From contig CAJQUW010003454.1 of NCBI GenBank assembly GCA_907163375.1, positions 173,448 to 237,447 on the forward strand: a stretch of 64,000 nt of DNA, in the 5' to 3' direction. The notes beneath the pieces were generated by a model. That model worked only from the letters and a program-made list of their open reading frames with translations, was not told the DNA's origin and did not search any database. The position numbers and the translations under genes were made by a program. Each line of letters opens with the position of its first letter. Position 1 is the stretch's first letter. Positions 33,491 through 45,008 of this stretch are shown in pieces. Origin of the DNA: Prostheceraeus crozeri. Its lineage: Eukaryota > Platyhelminthes > Polycladida > Euryleptidae.

Positions 33491-33602
33491 TTAATATAAT
33501 TTAAGGTCAGTTGATATAATTAAAGATCAGTTGATGTAATTAATGATCAGTTAATGTAATTAAAGGTCAGTTGATGTAATTAATGATCATTTAATTTAAT
33601 GG
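33483..33602 (+). repeat. 20-bp minisatellite, six units
   Basis: Six 20-bp units of the form AAGGTCAGTTGATGTAATTA. The array starts exactly where the inverted PLE homology ends, at the TTAAAGGTC corresponding to GACCTTTAA in the endonuclease gene. It may have arisen at the breakpoint. Confidence 0.88.
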
Positions 33603-33637
33603 AAAACGTCTCTATGAAAATGGATTTAAACCTAATA

Positions 33638-34346
33638 GTCCGGCAGCCAGAACGAGTTTCTGCAGTGAACGAGGCCGAAAGTGAGACTTTCACAGAATGA
33701 TGTACACTCTATGGCTACTACGAATTAGTGCGTCTGTCGAGTTCTAATGAGTTCCTCTTCTTGTTGGACAGGACCAAAGAAAAACACTTGTTAATCTAAT
33801 GGGACGCAGATTGCAGTTCTTGGTTGAAATGAAAGTTTATATCTTTTCTCTGATTAAAAGAAAAGTACTAAGCGCAGAGTCATACTTTTTGGCATGGAAT
33901 GTCTTCAGGTCATTTTCTTTCATGTTCATGCCATACCCCTGTCTATAAAACTAAACACATTTAGATTTAGAGAGCATCTTAATGTTGGCAAACGCAAATA
34001 TTTTGAGAAACTTTATCCACATTCAACCACATTCTCACATATATTGCCGATCAGATGCACATCATTGGAAATGACCTGAAGACAATCCATGTAAATAATT
34101 ATGACTATAGACTTAATACTTTCCAGTTGGTAAGCGAAAACATAAAAAAATTCATTTTAGCCAAAAACTGCAATCTGCGTCCCATTGGATTTACATGTGT
34201 TTTTCTTTGATCCTGTCTGACAAGAAGAGGAACTCACTAGAACTTGGCAGACGTGCAGATTCGTAGTAGGCATGAGGTGTGCATCATTCTGTGAAAGTCT
34301 CACTTTCGGCCTCGTTCCCTGCAGAAACTCGTTCTGGCTGCCGGAC
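33638..34346. mobile_element. fold-back TA-type MITE inside the PLE
   Basis: 709 bp between TA dinucleotides at 33636-33637 and 34347-34348. The left end is GTCCGGCAGCCAGAACGAG, the right end its inverse. The two halves are imperfect inverted repeats of about 330 bp (TGGGACGCAGATTGCAGTT on the left, AACTGCAATCTGCGTCCCA on the right). It is the single-unit form of the element at 13366-14608 and postdates the PLE. Confidence 0.87.
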
Positions 34347-34895
34347 TATAACTTAATTAGACCTAAATCAAAATCCAATAATAAAAATAATGAAAATCAT
34401 ATCAACCTCTGCGTTGATTTCATTAGTGATTGCTACATAAGAAAAATGAATAAACTGGTCAGTAAGTATGAACTTCCTGTTCGTGTTACCTGTAAACCCG
34501 GTTAAACTTTAGTTAATAGCATAAATACTAATGAAAACAAAAACAAATGTAGTTGTAAACTGTGCAAAGATATTGGACCTAAATATATGTACAGCTATAA
34601 ATACATTGTTTGTAATTTTGAATGTAAAATTTGTTATAAAAATTACATTGTCCAAACTTGCCGACCTTTAAAGTTACGGCATGATGAACACATACGTAGT
34701 TTGAACTGTCAAGATCGTAAAAGTGCACTATCTGAACATGACCTGATTGACCAGGCCGATAGAATGATGAACATCGATAGTTTCCAGCTTTCTGTCCTAA
34801 ATAAAGAAAAGAATTCGATGCAAACTAAAATGGCCGAAGCACGCTTCATAGCGTTGAACAAGCCACAAATCAACCGCAAGCATGAACTGATCTAA
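34347..34895 (+). pseudogene. PLE GIY-YIG endonuclease, C-terminal part
   Basis: One frame across about 180 codons with a single internal TAA at 34503-34505. In order it holds a Lys/Asn-rich linker, CSCKLC (a Cys motif of the PLE linker, about 34543-34560), then KYIVCNFECKICYKNYIVQT, equivalent to the GIY and YIG strands, RHDEH (catalytic Arg and the following His), SALSEHDL, and EARFIALNKPQINRK at the end. The Gly of YIG is Val. PLE endonucleases nick target DNA for the reverse transcriptase. The reverse transcriptase itself is absent, and the 5' side is cut by the MITE. Confidence 0.82.
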
Positions 34896-34954
34896 CGAAT
34901 CGTCACCGCCCAATCATTTTTGTATTTAATCCAACTGCCTGTTTATTTACCTAT

Positions 34955-34991
34955 CCCTTGATACTGTCCACCGTGACGAAACGCGTCGGGG
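34955..34991 (+). ncRNA. hammerhead-like motif, right PLE arm
   Basis: CCC then TTGATACTGTCC, ACCGTGACGAAACGCGTC and GGGG, 60 bp after the endonuclease stop. Stem I (CCC/GGG), stem II (GUC/GAC), GAAAC, palindromic ACGCGU and UC at the expected cleavage site are present. The CUGANGA box has changes at two or three positions. Confidence 0.45.
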
Positions 34992-35110
34992 AACTTCATC
35001 TTGCAAAGTGAAAAATCGTCTAAATTGAAGGAGAGCTATTTTTGCTTAAATCGCGGAAAATTGAATAATGAACCTCCCGTATACGACAACGAAAGGTCTA
35101 TCACTCAGTG

Positions 35111-36506
35111 ACAGATCAAGTCTATTCTAAATCCAATGTGACCAAGTGTGACGAAATTTGATGAATTTGGAAAACTTGAAAAATGTGTGGGTGGGAAGAG
35201 TGAAGGTACCCTTCTCTGCCCTACAGAAACACTTTCCTCGTAGTTATCCGCCAACAAGAAGTGGATACATTCGAAAATTGGTCAAAATTAGTGATTGAGA
35301 ATTGTGAATTGTAGTTTATAGCGCGAAGAGGAGCGAGTTAGAAAAGCCAGATGATGAACCAGACACTGGTGTGGACAGAGCTAAGGAAACCTCTAATTTT
35401 TATAGGACCAATTGTTATACAGTATTGCAGCATTAGTAAAACGCACGTGAATCCCGTGCTGCGCAAACAGCAATTGGCGAGTGAGCTTTCCAATGGCAGC
35501 ATTCAATCAATCCAACTCGTTCAAATTCGTACTACTAGCAGCAACTAAAAATTCATATCCTCTAAAGTTTTACCGTTTTTTGGTTTTGAAGGCTGCTTAA
35601 AAATTTTTAGGTAGCTTAAAATGTTTGGTAATTATGATTGCAAAATAGGGAAATGTACTGAGAAGTCATGATGGAGCAGAAATAAATCTTGATATGATTT
35701 TTACGTATAGAATTCAACTCAGTGTGGATATGATTATCTTTCAAAAGTGTACCAATGTTTAATTATAGTTTATACCACAACTATAATTAATGAGTTAATA
35801 AGTTTATTTTAATGATTTCTTATCTTTGTTTAAACATATCAGTGATTTATTATTTCTGTAGTGTCAACAATTCAAATGCTTGTGTATCTGTTTCACACCG
35901 GTGGAATGCCTGAAAGAGAACCGGTCGAAAGGCCTCGCATTCACTTTGCGTTGTTTTTTGTTTACAAAAGAATTTGTTATACCAGAACGCCAAAAGCGAG
36001 CTTAATCGAATGTTTTGCAATCGCATTGGTACCACAGCTTTCTGACAAAATAGCATAATTTTCTCGACGCATGAGATGAATCATAGATATCAGACCGGGT
36101 GACCAATGATTTCTGACAGCGTTTGTGAACTATCGGCATGAAGATTTTTATTTGCCAATTGGCATGTCATAAACTCAACGTTCAGCTGCTATCCACGATT
36201 GATTCATCTAGGCGGAAAACTCCATTCAAAAGAAACATTCTCTGTCAGTCCACCCGAAGGATGTCTGTGTTTTTGGGATCTATCCTAATTGCGCATCTAC
36301 ATGCATGTACATATACTCGCATTATATGTATGAAATAACAATATATATGGCAGCTCCTTCATTTTAATGTAGAACTTATCCGAGATTTTCATTAAGGACA
36401 GATGAGTTACTTCCAAATGTTCACCGTTCACAGAAAAGTTGACCACCTTCGAATACTGCATCTACTTTGATTGGAACAGTTTCTGTTTGAAAATCACTCT
36501 TCACAG
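35111..36506. other. non-coding stretch
   Basis: Several 60- to 68-codon frames (35351, 35850, 36138) show no domain. Confidence 0.4.
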
Positions 36507-38726
36507 CTAGAATATGTTCCCATTTTGAAATTTATTTATGCACAACGAAAGAGGAGAAGCGAACGCTTGAAAAGTCCAGGATAAATTGAAAAAATTCACG
36601 GTCCTTAAGATCTCGCTTCGACCAACGGGGACCTCGGTTATTTCCAAAATGGTCTTGGCATTGCACCGTATTAGCGCAACAGATAGCGTGACAGAAATAG
36701 AAGCAATGGCATCGTAGATAGTCAGCCTAGTTTGTGTTGCGAATCTGGTTCCTAGGCTCGCAACAAATTGCTTGGCTTCGTCAACCATAGCTCCATATGC
36801 TGTCAAGCAAAAGGAGAGGCACTGCCAATTTACTTCCCGGCAATTCACTATGTTTGCGCTGATGTCTCTATGTCTCTATGAGAGCGTCACATCAATCGCG
36901 GCGGATTTACCTAATGACCAATCAGGCAACAAAATGTCCGCCGGATGAGTTTGTGGTTGATTATTCAAGCCATTGCCTCATTCTAACTGTGGTCGTAAAA
37001 GCGATCGACTGCAGCATTCATGCACGACATTTCGTATGGTATTGTGCCGATTGACGATGTCCCCTCCATTTTTACAAGTCAACGCATGATGTCCGTATGG
37101 ATCAAGAATTGTATCAGGATGGTAGATACATTTATTTGAGTTGCCATCCAAGCGCAAGCCTAACCAGCACTTTAATGCTGTATTCATTTCATTTGGCTCC
37201 AACGCTAGACCTAGTCCGTGGGAAGAAATGACTCGCAACCAGTCAGCGACATGATCTGCAGCAACAATTTCAAGTTGAGCTTTATCGGCTGGTGAAGCTG
37301 CTTGAAGGAGGTCATTGCGTGATTTTGATTCAATCATTTGTGAAAGACGTTGTTGTGATATTTGAAGGCCGATTGTGCTGTCAAAACCTTGAATCTTTTC
37401 AGTCGGTAATACGCGATAATTGAAGTGATCAATTGCTTTCATCAGATTGATTGAAGGTTCGAGTTGTCCAAACTTGGTTGTTTCAACTTCTTCATGTCAT
37501 CACTCAGAATGTTTAGATCATCTTAGCTGTATGCTTCACATTTAGATAAATTAACTTCCAAGCCTGTCTCGGATATAGCGCATTGAAGTACTTGAACTAT
37601 ACAAAAAATAAAACTTGAACTATAGAAGCTTTCTGTCCACAAACAATGACATCGTCTAAATGCCATGCGTGGTACATCAGCGGTGTTGAACTCGAAATTT
37701 CGTTGATTGATTTCTGCAGAACTAGAGAAAACAGAAGCGGACCTAATGCATCACCTTGTTGTACACCTGTCTCGAATGTTAGGCTCCCCATTTGATGACA
37801 GAGAATGGGCTGTGAAGAATAACATACGCTAACCCAAGTTAACAGTTCAGGAAAATGTATGGCTCATTTACTAGATAACAACTGATGAGAGACTCGATTA
37901 AAGGCATTGGTTATGTCAATTTTGAATATCACGAAGTCGTCTTAATTCCAATGTTTGTGGATCATAGACCATGACGTATGAATAATCATCTCCATGCCTC
38001 TTGGACATCCCACTCCAAATTGATAAGGCTGAAATAATTCAGCAGCCTTACTTCGCAGCACGACACATGCACTGTTACTGACCAATCTTCTCAGAATTTC
38101 TCCTACTGCAATTTCATTTTCACCTTTCTTTAGGGCAGTAAGGTTGGCGCTTGCCAGGGCACTGAGAACTTCTACTGGAGCTGATCCTCGTAGTGATAAA
38201 TGTGCAATGCTTCGAAGAGACGAATATAGGGGTGAATTCAAAGTTGCTTCATTTGCCTCTAGGGGATGCTGGCATCACATGCCAGGAGATCCACATGCTG
38301 TGTCTCTGGGAAATGTATGAAGCACTTCTAAACTGTTGAAGTCAGGCGGTAGCTGAAGTGGGGACTGACTTTCGGCTGTTGATGGGATATCTGGTATTGG
38401 TGAAGGTGGATGCTTTTGTAACAGCAATTGCCAAGTTTCTGAGTCATTTTTTGCAATACCTGTTGAAGTTAGCATCCTTGCCGCCTTCCCAAACAGTCCA
38501 AAGTTGTGGCAGGTTCAATTGGGAGTTCATTTTCTTTGGCTGAAGTTCGTTGCTTTTTGTTCACACTGACGTGAGAGGCACCGCATTGAGCTTTTTCCCA
38601 TAATTCTTGAATGTCTCCCTGAAGCCATCTTTGGCAAAATTTCTTAATCTCCGGACGCCGTTGTTTTCTTCCTGATTGCTTACATAATGGCAGTGCGCAT
38701 TTTGGCAACATAAAAAACGCTTCCAT
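36507..38726 (-). pseudogene. non-LTR retrotransposon polyprotein with restriction-like endonuclease, broken
   Basis: A decayed reverse transcriptase ORF read on the minus strand in several frames. From N to C: a start region (38726-38469); NLTALKKGENEIAVGEILRR and QFGVGCPRGMEMIIH (38241-37942); RT motif A KIDITNAFN (about 37930-37900); motif B GVQQGDALGPLLFS (about 37767-37725); motif C WHLDDVIVCG (about 37672-37640; YLDD-like); a Cys/His segment CIYHPDTILD then YGHHALTC (about 37140-37075); PADILLPDWS and AAIDVTLS of a PD-(D/E)XK-type nuclease (36950-36876); and a tail to 36507. There are stops (for example within 37850-37860) and frameshifts. The layout, RT followed by CCHC and restriction-like endonuclease, recalls R2/NeSL-type elements and a family common in marine invertebrates. 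Confidence 0.85.
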
Positions 38727-39203
38727 GCCTCTATCGTGTTTGATGTGTACGTATTAAATATGCTATATCTGAGCTATATTCAATGCACACATCATGAATG
38801 TTCTGTATTTGCAATATCTTTTTGTACTCAGTAAGATGTGTTTCACTCAAAGTGTGGTTTCACTACATCGTAATCAGTTTACCATCATGATTACCGGTAG
38901 CATTCAATAAAATAGATGAGTCCTAGTCAAATGATAAAGGTATACAGAAGGCCATTTGCAATCCAGAAATTGAATAATTCTAACTTCTAGTGGCTTTCTA
39001 AAAAGGCATTTGGTTTTGTTATACTTCTCTGGATTTTTGAAAAGCAAAGGGCTACATGTTGGTTTTTCAATACAAAGTTGGTTTCCACTGAATAATAGAT
39101 TTATGAGCTTTCGCTGGCTTGAACATCATTACAGAGTAAAGTAAGAAAGAATGCAAGTAATAAATAAAGTAGTAAACATAATCACTACGTAAAATTGTTA
39201 ACA
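38727..39203. other. non-coding stretch
   Basis: No feature is recognised. Confidence 0.4.
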
Positions 39204-39205
39204 TA

Positions 39206-39466
39206 CACTGTAAACTCTAGGGCACGAAATTTCACTTGAATTAGGCACGAAATTTAATCAACACAAGGCACGAGTAGCCACGAAGTTCATAGTACCGAGT
39301 TTGTGCCCATTGATTTTTCCTTCGATTTCATTGGATAAACAGATATTTGGTTTGGTGCCTATTAGTGCCTAGTGGCCCCTCGAGGCACTAGAAAGGCACT
39401 AACAAGGCGCTAACTGGCACGAAATTTCGGCTTCGTGCCTAAATCATTGCCCTACAGTTTACAGTG
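39206..39466. mobile_element. TA-type MITE, CACTGTAAACTCTAGGGC family, copy 1
   Basis: 261 bp between TA dinucleotides (39204-39205 and 39467-39468). The left end CACTGTAAACTCTAGGGCA mirrors the right TGCCCTACAGTTTACAGTG. The interior is rich in GGCACGA and TCGTGCC repeats. The 2-bp TA duplication and termini suggest a Tc1/mariner-like family. Confidence 0.85.
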
Positions 39467-39884
39467 TAGGGTGAGTGAACAATGTTATTTGCTAATAGGA
39501 TATCTATCACCAATAACAATAAAATGCAACAACAAACGGCTATAAACATGGTCGAAGCTGTTACTTGCAAGTCGTGCTTACCACGGCGACTCAAATTGAG
39601 CACCTTCCTGCTGATGCAAAAAGAGCAGCGCCCAGCAAATGAGCCATAGACCTTCCGACAGGCGTCTGACGCAAAAGTAGTCATTTCCTCTCAAATGTAG
39701 GCTGTCAGTTCCCTCGCATTCGAGATGCGTTGCTGTAATAGAGAGGGCGCCGTCCAGTTGATAGTAGGCTATGTGTTCTGGTTTTCGTTTCGCCGCAAGA
39801 AAGGAATAACATGTAGCTTCAGAACATCACCGTACCGGTCGCTGTTCATCGCTTGCTCACTGACTTATTCACACTCCCGTTCTC

Positions 39885-40064
39885 ATGGAAGACAGCTTCG
39901 TCGAAAACACACAGGTGGAATTGAAGATAGTGCTCACGCTGTTGAGAAATTCATTGAGAAAATTCGATATGTCGGACGTGATCGTCATCAGAGAGTTCCT
40001 GGATGACACCTTTTCTTGTGAAGACAACGAACGACGCTACGAATTTTTGAAGTTGAAGCAATAA
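39885..40064 (+). CDS. unrecognised 59-codon ORF, possible broken exon
   Basis: ATG at 39885 (TCTCATGG context) opens 59 codons to TAA at 40062. The product begins MEDSFVENTQVEL and contains DVIVIREFLDDTFSCEDNE and RRYEFLKLK. After the stop the same frame continues IGVNIDNNVPLETALTK and then KTFKRDFLQ to CTTCAG followed by GTATAT, a plausible splice donor at 40140. This looks like an N-terminal exon with one premature stop, perhaps from a transposon, but I recognise no family. Chance is not excluded. Confidence 0.3.
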   Translation: MEDSFVENTQVELKIVLTLLRNSLRKFDMSDVIVIREFLDDTFSCEDNERRYEFLKLKQ

Positions 40065-40141
40065 ATTGGTGTCAATATTGACAATAATGTTCCGCTGGAA
40101 ACTGCACTTACCAAAACTTTTAAGAGGGATTTTCTTCAGGT

Positions 40142-41494
40142 ATATTTGCTTGCATCATTAGTTGACTCATTACTTGGAGTGAGTTTATAAGTAGGCATGA
40201 ATGTTAGCCACGACGGGAAGAATCTCCTAAGAAAATCAATTTACCTAATCGATTCGAAGTTTTGTTTGTAAAGAAAAAATGGAAAACATATTTTACCACA
40301 TCCTTCTGAACCAACTTTTTTTAAAATGATGTTATAGCAAGCATGATTATAGTCAGACTGAATGTGAAAATACAAGTACATGCAACGACGATCTAACGGT
40401 TTAAGATTGTTGAAGACTGAATAGTAGTAGTACCTACAAAGACAGGATAAATGAAGGACATGGAAGAGGAGAGCATCCAGTCATTGCACCGAGGCTATTT
40501 GGCTTTGCATCCGGAATCTGCTTGAACGTTTTGTAAATATGGCATCCAAGAAACTAAATCGAGCGAATTGACAGTTATCGTAATAAGTATCTCAAATGCG
40601 TAAGCGTTCAGTATGCGAAGATCACAGAACACATGAAAGTGACGTGAAACAAAAGCAAAAAACAACAACATTTGACCAAACTAAAAGCTGCTTGAAAGTT
40701 ATTGTATACATGCAGGGAAGGTCTGTGCACACATCACTTCCACCACATTTCAATGATCAAAAGTACATACACGTATATCCAAAGACTGAATGAAGGAAGA
40801 TACTGTTACACTTGGAACACATTAGTGACCACTTCGTGGCAAACGAGAACGATTTTGCGAATGAAGAGGACGGTCGTCATGAATTTCACAATTTTTGAAA
40901 CATTTAATAGCACCTAGCAAGTGTAAGCGGTGGAGGATTGTCGCAATCACTTGATTTACCTGATGTTCTGTGTGCCTAATTTTGAAATCGCTACCGTCAA
41001 GTTTCGATGCAGCTGCGTTGAAATATAAACAAGGCACACACAATTAAGCAAGAGGCTAGAACTGATGAAATGACAAGCAGTGACAAGTTGCTTCACAGGA
41101 ATGATAGGTTTTAATGTTCTGATCACGCAATCGCAGAGAGGCAACATCAAAAGGCCTCATGAAATATATGACTCCAAGTTAAATCGTAATACCACAAATG
41201 TTTCAGTTTGCTTCAAGTTCAGAGAATATCAGAATCACTCATCACAAAATAACACCAAAACCTCATGAACAATGAAACATTATCCGAACTTTTACATCTA
41301 ATTTATCTGGAGACCATATTATTTCTATGTTTGCTGACAGATATTACTCTGTCAATGCGTGGCTCAATCTATTTCTATGCCCACTGACGATTTTAATTGG
41401 TCCTCTTGCCTTGCGACTGTCTGGTTTTCTTTTTAAATGAGTTCATCATCGATTTCATGTCCACAATTGTATATAAGCCTGTCCGTTTGTTGTA
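40142..41494. other. non-coding stretch
   Basis: Frames of 60-75 codons on both strands (40596-41268) have no domain. Confidence 0.4.
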
Positions 41495-41546
41495 TTATTG
41501 CCACTGATGATGGATGCCACGGTATTTGAAAAAGTAATGGCAATAA
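41495..41546 (+). ncRNA. hammerhead-like hairpin with canonical CTGATGA core
   Basis: 52 nt closed by a perfect 8-bp stem, TTATTGCC (41495-41502) with GGCAATAA (41539-41546). Inside are CTGATGA (41504-41510), a second stem ATGCC/GGTAT (41514-41518 with 41521-41525), and GAAA (41528-41531). That is the element order of a type I hammerhead with a tiny stem III. Deviations: two or three extra bases between CTGATGA and stem II, and no clear UC at the cleavage position. It is likely the 3' motif of a decayed PLE; no endonuclease coding is seen upstream. Confidence 0.42.
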
Positions 41547-42149
41547 ATCCCAACCTTCTAGCTTGTAAGATAGGTCAGTCTAATTCAAAACGTAATCACA
41601 TGAAGGAAGTTATCACGTTAAAAAAGGGAATACTTAATACCTGAAAACAAACGTCTGTCGCAGCACGATTCTTTGTTAGTTTTTATATATTTAATTTTCA
41701 TTTTTTATTTATTATTTTCAATATTGTATTATTGATTTGGTTTCTTTATTTGTGACAGAAATAACATCATAACATGCACGTGAGTGGCTGATTTTCAAAG
41801 TTGGCTGCTTATTCGTTCACGGACAATGGTTTGAGAGCAGACAGTGTGCACCATTTCATTAAGGCATACCACAAACAACTCTTCCCATCTGGAAAACGAG
41901 GACTGGGACGAGCGAGCTGTCTTATTATGCGTGCGATCCCAAAAGAACACCTATGATCTTGGACATTTTAACATACTCATTACAATCATAAGCAGCATGG
42001 AAAGCTTATCCCAATACAATATCTATTGTTTATATCCTCTTAAATTCAATGCAATTTTATGATCAAAAACCATTCATGAGTCAAAATCCATTATGATCAT
42101 ATGAAAAATTATATGGATTGTTTTCAGCTGTTTGACCCTACTTGCCTCA
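41547..42149. other. non-coding stretch
   Basis: No feature is recognised; the 72-codon frame at 41844-42062 has no domain. Confidence 0.4.
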
Positions 42150-42310
42150 GGGGTTGTGCCCCTTCGGTTATTTCAATCTCACACTTGAACGACTAGCTGT
42201 TCGAAAGTCTCATCTTATTACTTTTCCTAACTTTTTGTTGAATTTATCTGAGTGGTAGCTGTTTGTTTGTAGACTCACTATTTTATCCAAGGGAGCCACA
42301 TGAAAAAATT
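42150..42310 (+). repeat. dispersed repeat, copy of 3785-3965
   Basis: Shares AATCTCACACTTGAACGA, CCTAACTTTTTGTTG and TGTTTGTTTGTAG with the 3.8-kb copy. Confidence 0.6.
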
Positions 42311-42869
42311 ACGACCTTTTCCCTTCAACAGTTTAGGTTTTCACTTTTATTGATTAGATTTAGAGGTTTTAAATTGATTGGTAAGTTCTGCATTTTTCCA
42401 GTTGAGAAAATATGGTTGCGCAGTTGTGCTAATTAATCAAGTACTTTCCACCTCGCTATAATGACTGATATTACATATGTTCTATACACACGACTTATAA
42501 ATCTCTCAATTGCTGACTGAATCGCACAATCATCCCTGGTATACGAGCGTATACCAATGTTGTTCAGAAAGATTTAATAATGTAATGGATAAATAGAACA
42601 ACAAATTTAATTTATAAATTTGATACAAATTCAATTCCCAACTTTTACAAATTCATTACAGGATTGGAGAAGAAATACATTATATACATTGAATTTGAAA
42701 ATGGCATTAATTGAATTTATTGAACTTGGAATGCAAAACTGACATCACCATCTGTATACGCAAAATGGATATGGGTGCACTATTACATAATGTCAAATAA
42801 AGCAACAGCTAGATCTTAGGTGACCTTGATGACTCCCCCTGCTTCACCAACGAGAAAAGCCGGATGTGA
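42311..42869. other. non-coding stretch
   Basis: No feature is recognised. Confidence 0.4.
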
Positions 42870-43150
42870 ATGCGGCCTTCAAGAGTTATATCATCAGGTG
42901 GTGCACTACGATGTCCCATGAAGGCCAAAAGCAAGGAAGGTCCAAGTATTCAACCTTGTGGTATGCCAGAAGGCACACAAAAGCATGATCCGTGTGTAAC
43001 ATTGATCTTTAACTTCTGGGACTTATGATGCAAATAACAGTTTAGTCATTTAAGGAAGCCTCGACCAATATTGCTTTCCAGACGTTGATTCAAAAAATTG
43101 TTGTGACTCAATTGCTTTCGCAAAATCGAGACAAGAGTTTCTAGATATCA
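42870..43150 (-). pseudogene. LINE reverse transcriptase fragment, decayed
   Basis: On the minus strand, LDFAKAIESQQFF (about 43135-43095) matches RT motif A (xDFxKAFDxVxH). Further on, VPSGIPQG, a TGA in place of Ser, then ILGPSLLLAF (about 42985-42930) matches motif B (SGVPQGSxLGPLLF). Other stops interrupt the frame. It is a short remnant of a Jockey/CR1/L2-type element, unrelated in motif detail to the one at 36.5-38.7 kb. Confidence 0.72.
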
Positions 43151-44440
43151 TGACAAGACCTTGGTTCAAGCATTGGTCTGGTTAAACTTAGGACTTTTGA
43201 AATAGGCACTCTCTGCATTCTTGCTAAACATTCAACACAAAATGAATGAAAGTTGGATAAATAACAATTCGGTCGCATTGAAGAGCGGCTCCGTGCCTGA
43301 TGTGGTTCCGAGCATAAGCAAGATTCATTTATTTATTTCATTTCATTTAAAAAGAGTCTTTTAAAAAATTTGGGAATTACAGGGATGACCGTAATTTGAC
43401 GGAAATCTGTGAGGCCAGGAGCATGACACTTTGGTTAATTAAAAAAATTATTATGACATATAAAGATAGAACCATATTATTTCTCCTAAGAGGAAAATAG
43501 AAAAAATAAATTCGTTTTATTTTGAATAACCAACATTTGTAAGAGTACAAAACAATGAATTAGATAATTGGCATTTATCCAAGAGCGCTATGAGAAATCT
43601 GATGTACACATATACAGAATGTGATTTTAACGGTTTGTTCACCATAAATTTGATCAACATCACCGATAATGACCAATATAACGTTGCTTTCTGATGTGAT
43701 ATGTGGTATCTGAAAGGTCAAAATCCAATACTAATAAATTGAACAATTATCTATTGGGGAGCGTGATCCCCAAGAAGGAAGGCACGATGAATTCCTCAAT
43801 GGAATTCAAAAGGTGAACGTTATCCAGCACAAACAATTAAGGTAGACATTTACAAAGGAAGAAGCCAAGATGCAAATGCCAAGTGAATTTGAAAACTATC
43901 AATTACATGTCGCTGAAATTGATTTTCATGGTAATAAGTGCAGAAGACAAGTAAAGTCAATGAACGTGAGAGTTCAACTGAGATCGACATTCATTTGTTG
44001 AAGACGCAGTCTGAGTTGAAGCATTTGTGCATCAAAAATATTCTCAAGAGAGAACAGAAGCAGACAATCGACTTTGTGACTGCAAATTGATAAAATTCCT
44101 TTCAGTTCGGAAAATTAGACCCTAGACAACAAATTTTATCAAATTCCAAACTGAAAACAGAAACAGCAAGCGGTAATGATTGTCTAATAGTTCGTCAGGT
44201 CTGAAATAATAAGGCCATGATCTTTATAATCATTGCTTGGCTTGATCTACTTATCTGAAACTGTCCCACGCTTTGGTGAATAGAAGACAATGGGTGACAA
44301 AGTTAAGCGCGCCAAGTAGCGGTCAGTGTGCGATCAAATCTAATAATTATGTTGATGCGTAGGTTGCCCAGACCGTTATTATCTGAATCATGATACTTCA
44401 CGAGTAGAACGATTATTCATTAATAGTCAAGCAGTCCGAC
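43151..44440. other. non-coding stretch
   Basis: No feature is recognised. Confidence 0.4.
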
Positions 44441-44919
44441 CACAGAATTAGATTGTTTAATCGTATCACTTTGCTAGAAGTGCAAGCTGATTCAAAACAA
44501 TGGCACATGAAGGAACTTATTAAGTGGGCAAAAAGAATTTCTCAATGCCCTGCAGAGATAGGAAAAATAGTCGTGCGTCGCTTGCGGATTGCTCTGAATT
44601 CCTTCAAAATGCTCCGATCGCCACGACTCCTTCAGATTCGAAGAATTCAGATCATTGTGCAAAAGTTTTCTCGATAATGTTGGGCCCTCCGATCATTTTA
44701 AAAAAAGTTAGCAGGCTCATGAAAAAACGTTCGAAACTTGTCATTGAATGCGTCTCTTTGCTGTGTGATCCGGTTGATAACAGTCACTGAAACTTTGTAA
44801 AATTTGGCGTATTTAATGTTGAACTGGCTGCTCATTGTTCGATTGCTATGGTATTTAGTCAGGAGATTGTGACATTTCATTTACGTTACATGTTCCAATG
44901 CTTCCCTTCTAGTCAAACG
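44441..44919 (+). mobile_element. hAT-like MITE, copy 7, right tip lost
   Basis: Starts CACAGAATTAGATTG and runs collinear with the family to AGTCAAACG at 44911-44919. The final 30 bases are replaced by a GTCA-rich tandem repeat. The break falls one base past AGTCAAAC, the 8-bp site into which copy 6 inserted in its own host. Confidence 0.88.
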
Positions 44920-45008
44920 TGAGTCAGCCAATCAGTCAGTGAGTCAGTGAATGACTCAGTGAGTGAGTCAATCAATCAGTCAGTCAGTGAGTCAGCGAGT
45001 GAGCGAGG
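44920..45008 (+). repeat. GTCA/GTGA-rich tandem repeat
   Basis: An irregular tandem of GTCA, GTGA and ATCA tetramers that directly replaces the missing tip of copy 7. It may have grown from the AGTCA in that element. Confidence 0.85.

Larger units (their letters stand above)
33086..35100 (+). mobile_element. Penelope-like retroelement insertion with inverted 3' ends
   Basis: A 2,015-bp insertion bounded by a perfect 10-bp direct repeat, TCACTCAGTG, at 33076-33085 and 35101-35110. The right part (34347-35100, plus strand) is the 3' end of a PLE: a GIY-YIG endonuclease tail, UTR and ribozyme-like motif. The left part (33086-33482) is the same 3' end in reverse, including the last 70 or so endonuclease codons (minus-strand frame 33257-33490). 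Inverted or tandem terminal repeats and 5' truncation are typical PLE structures. Between the arms lie a 20-bp minisatellite and a fold-back MITE inserted later. Confidence 0.88.

Noticed and set aside
33602-34360. Reading frame joining the two sides of the MITE inserted in the PLE
   Set aside because: With a TA duplication removed the flanks do not stay in frame, so I do not claim that the MITE split a continuous ORF.
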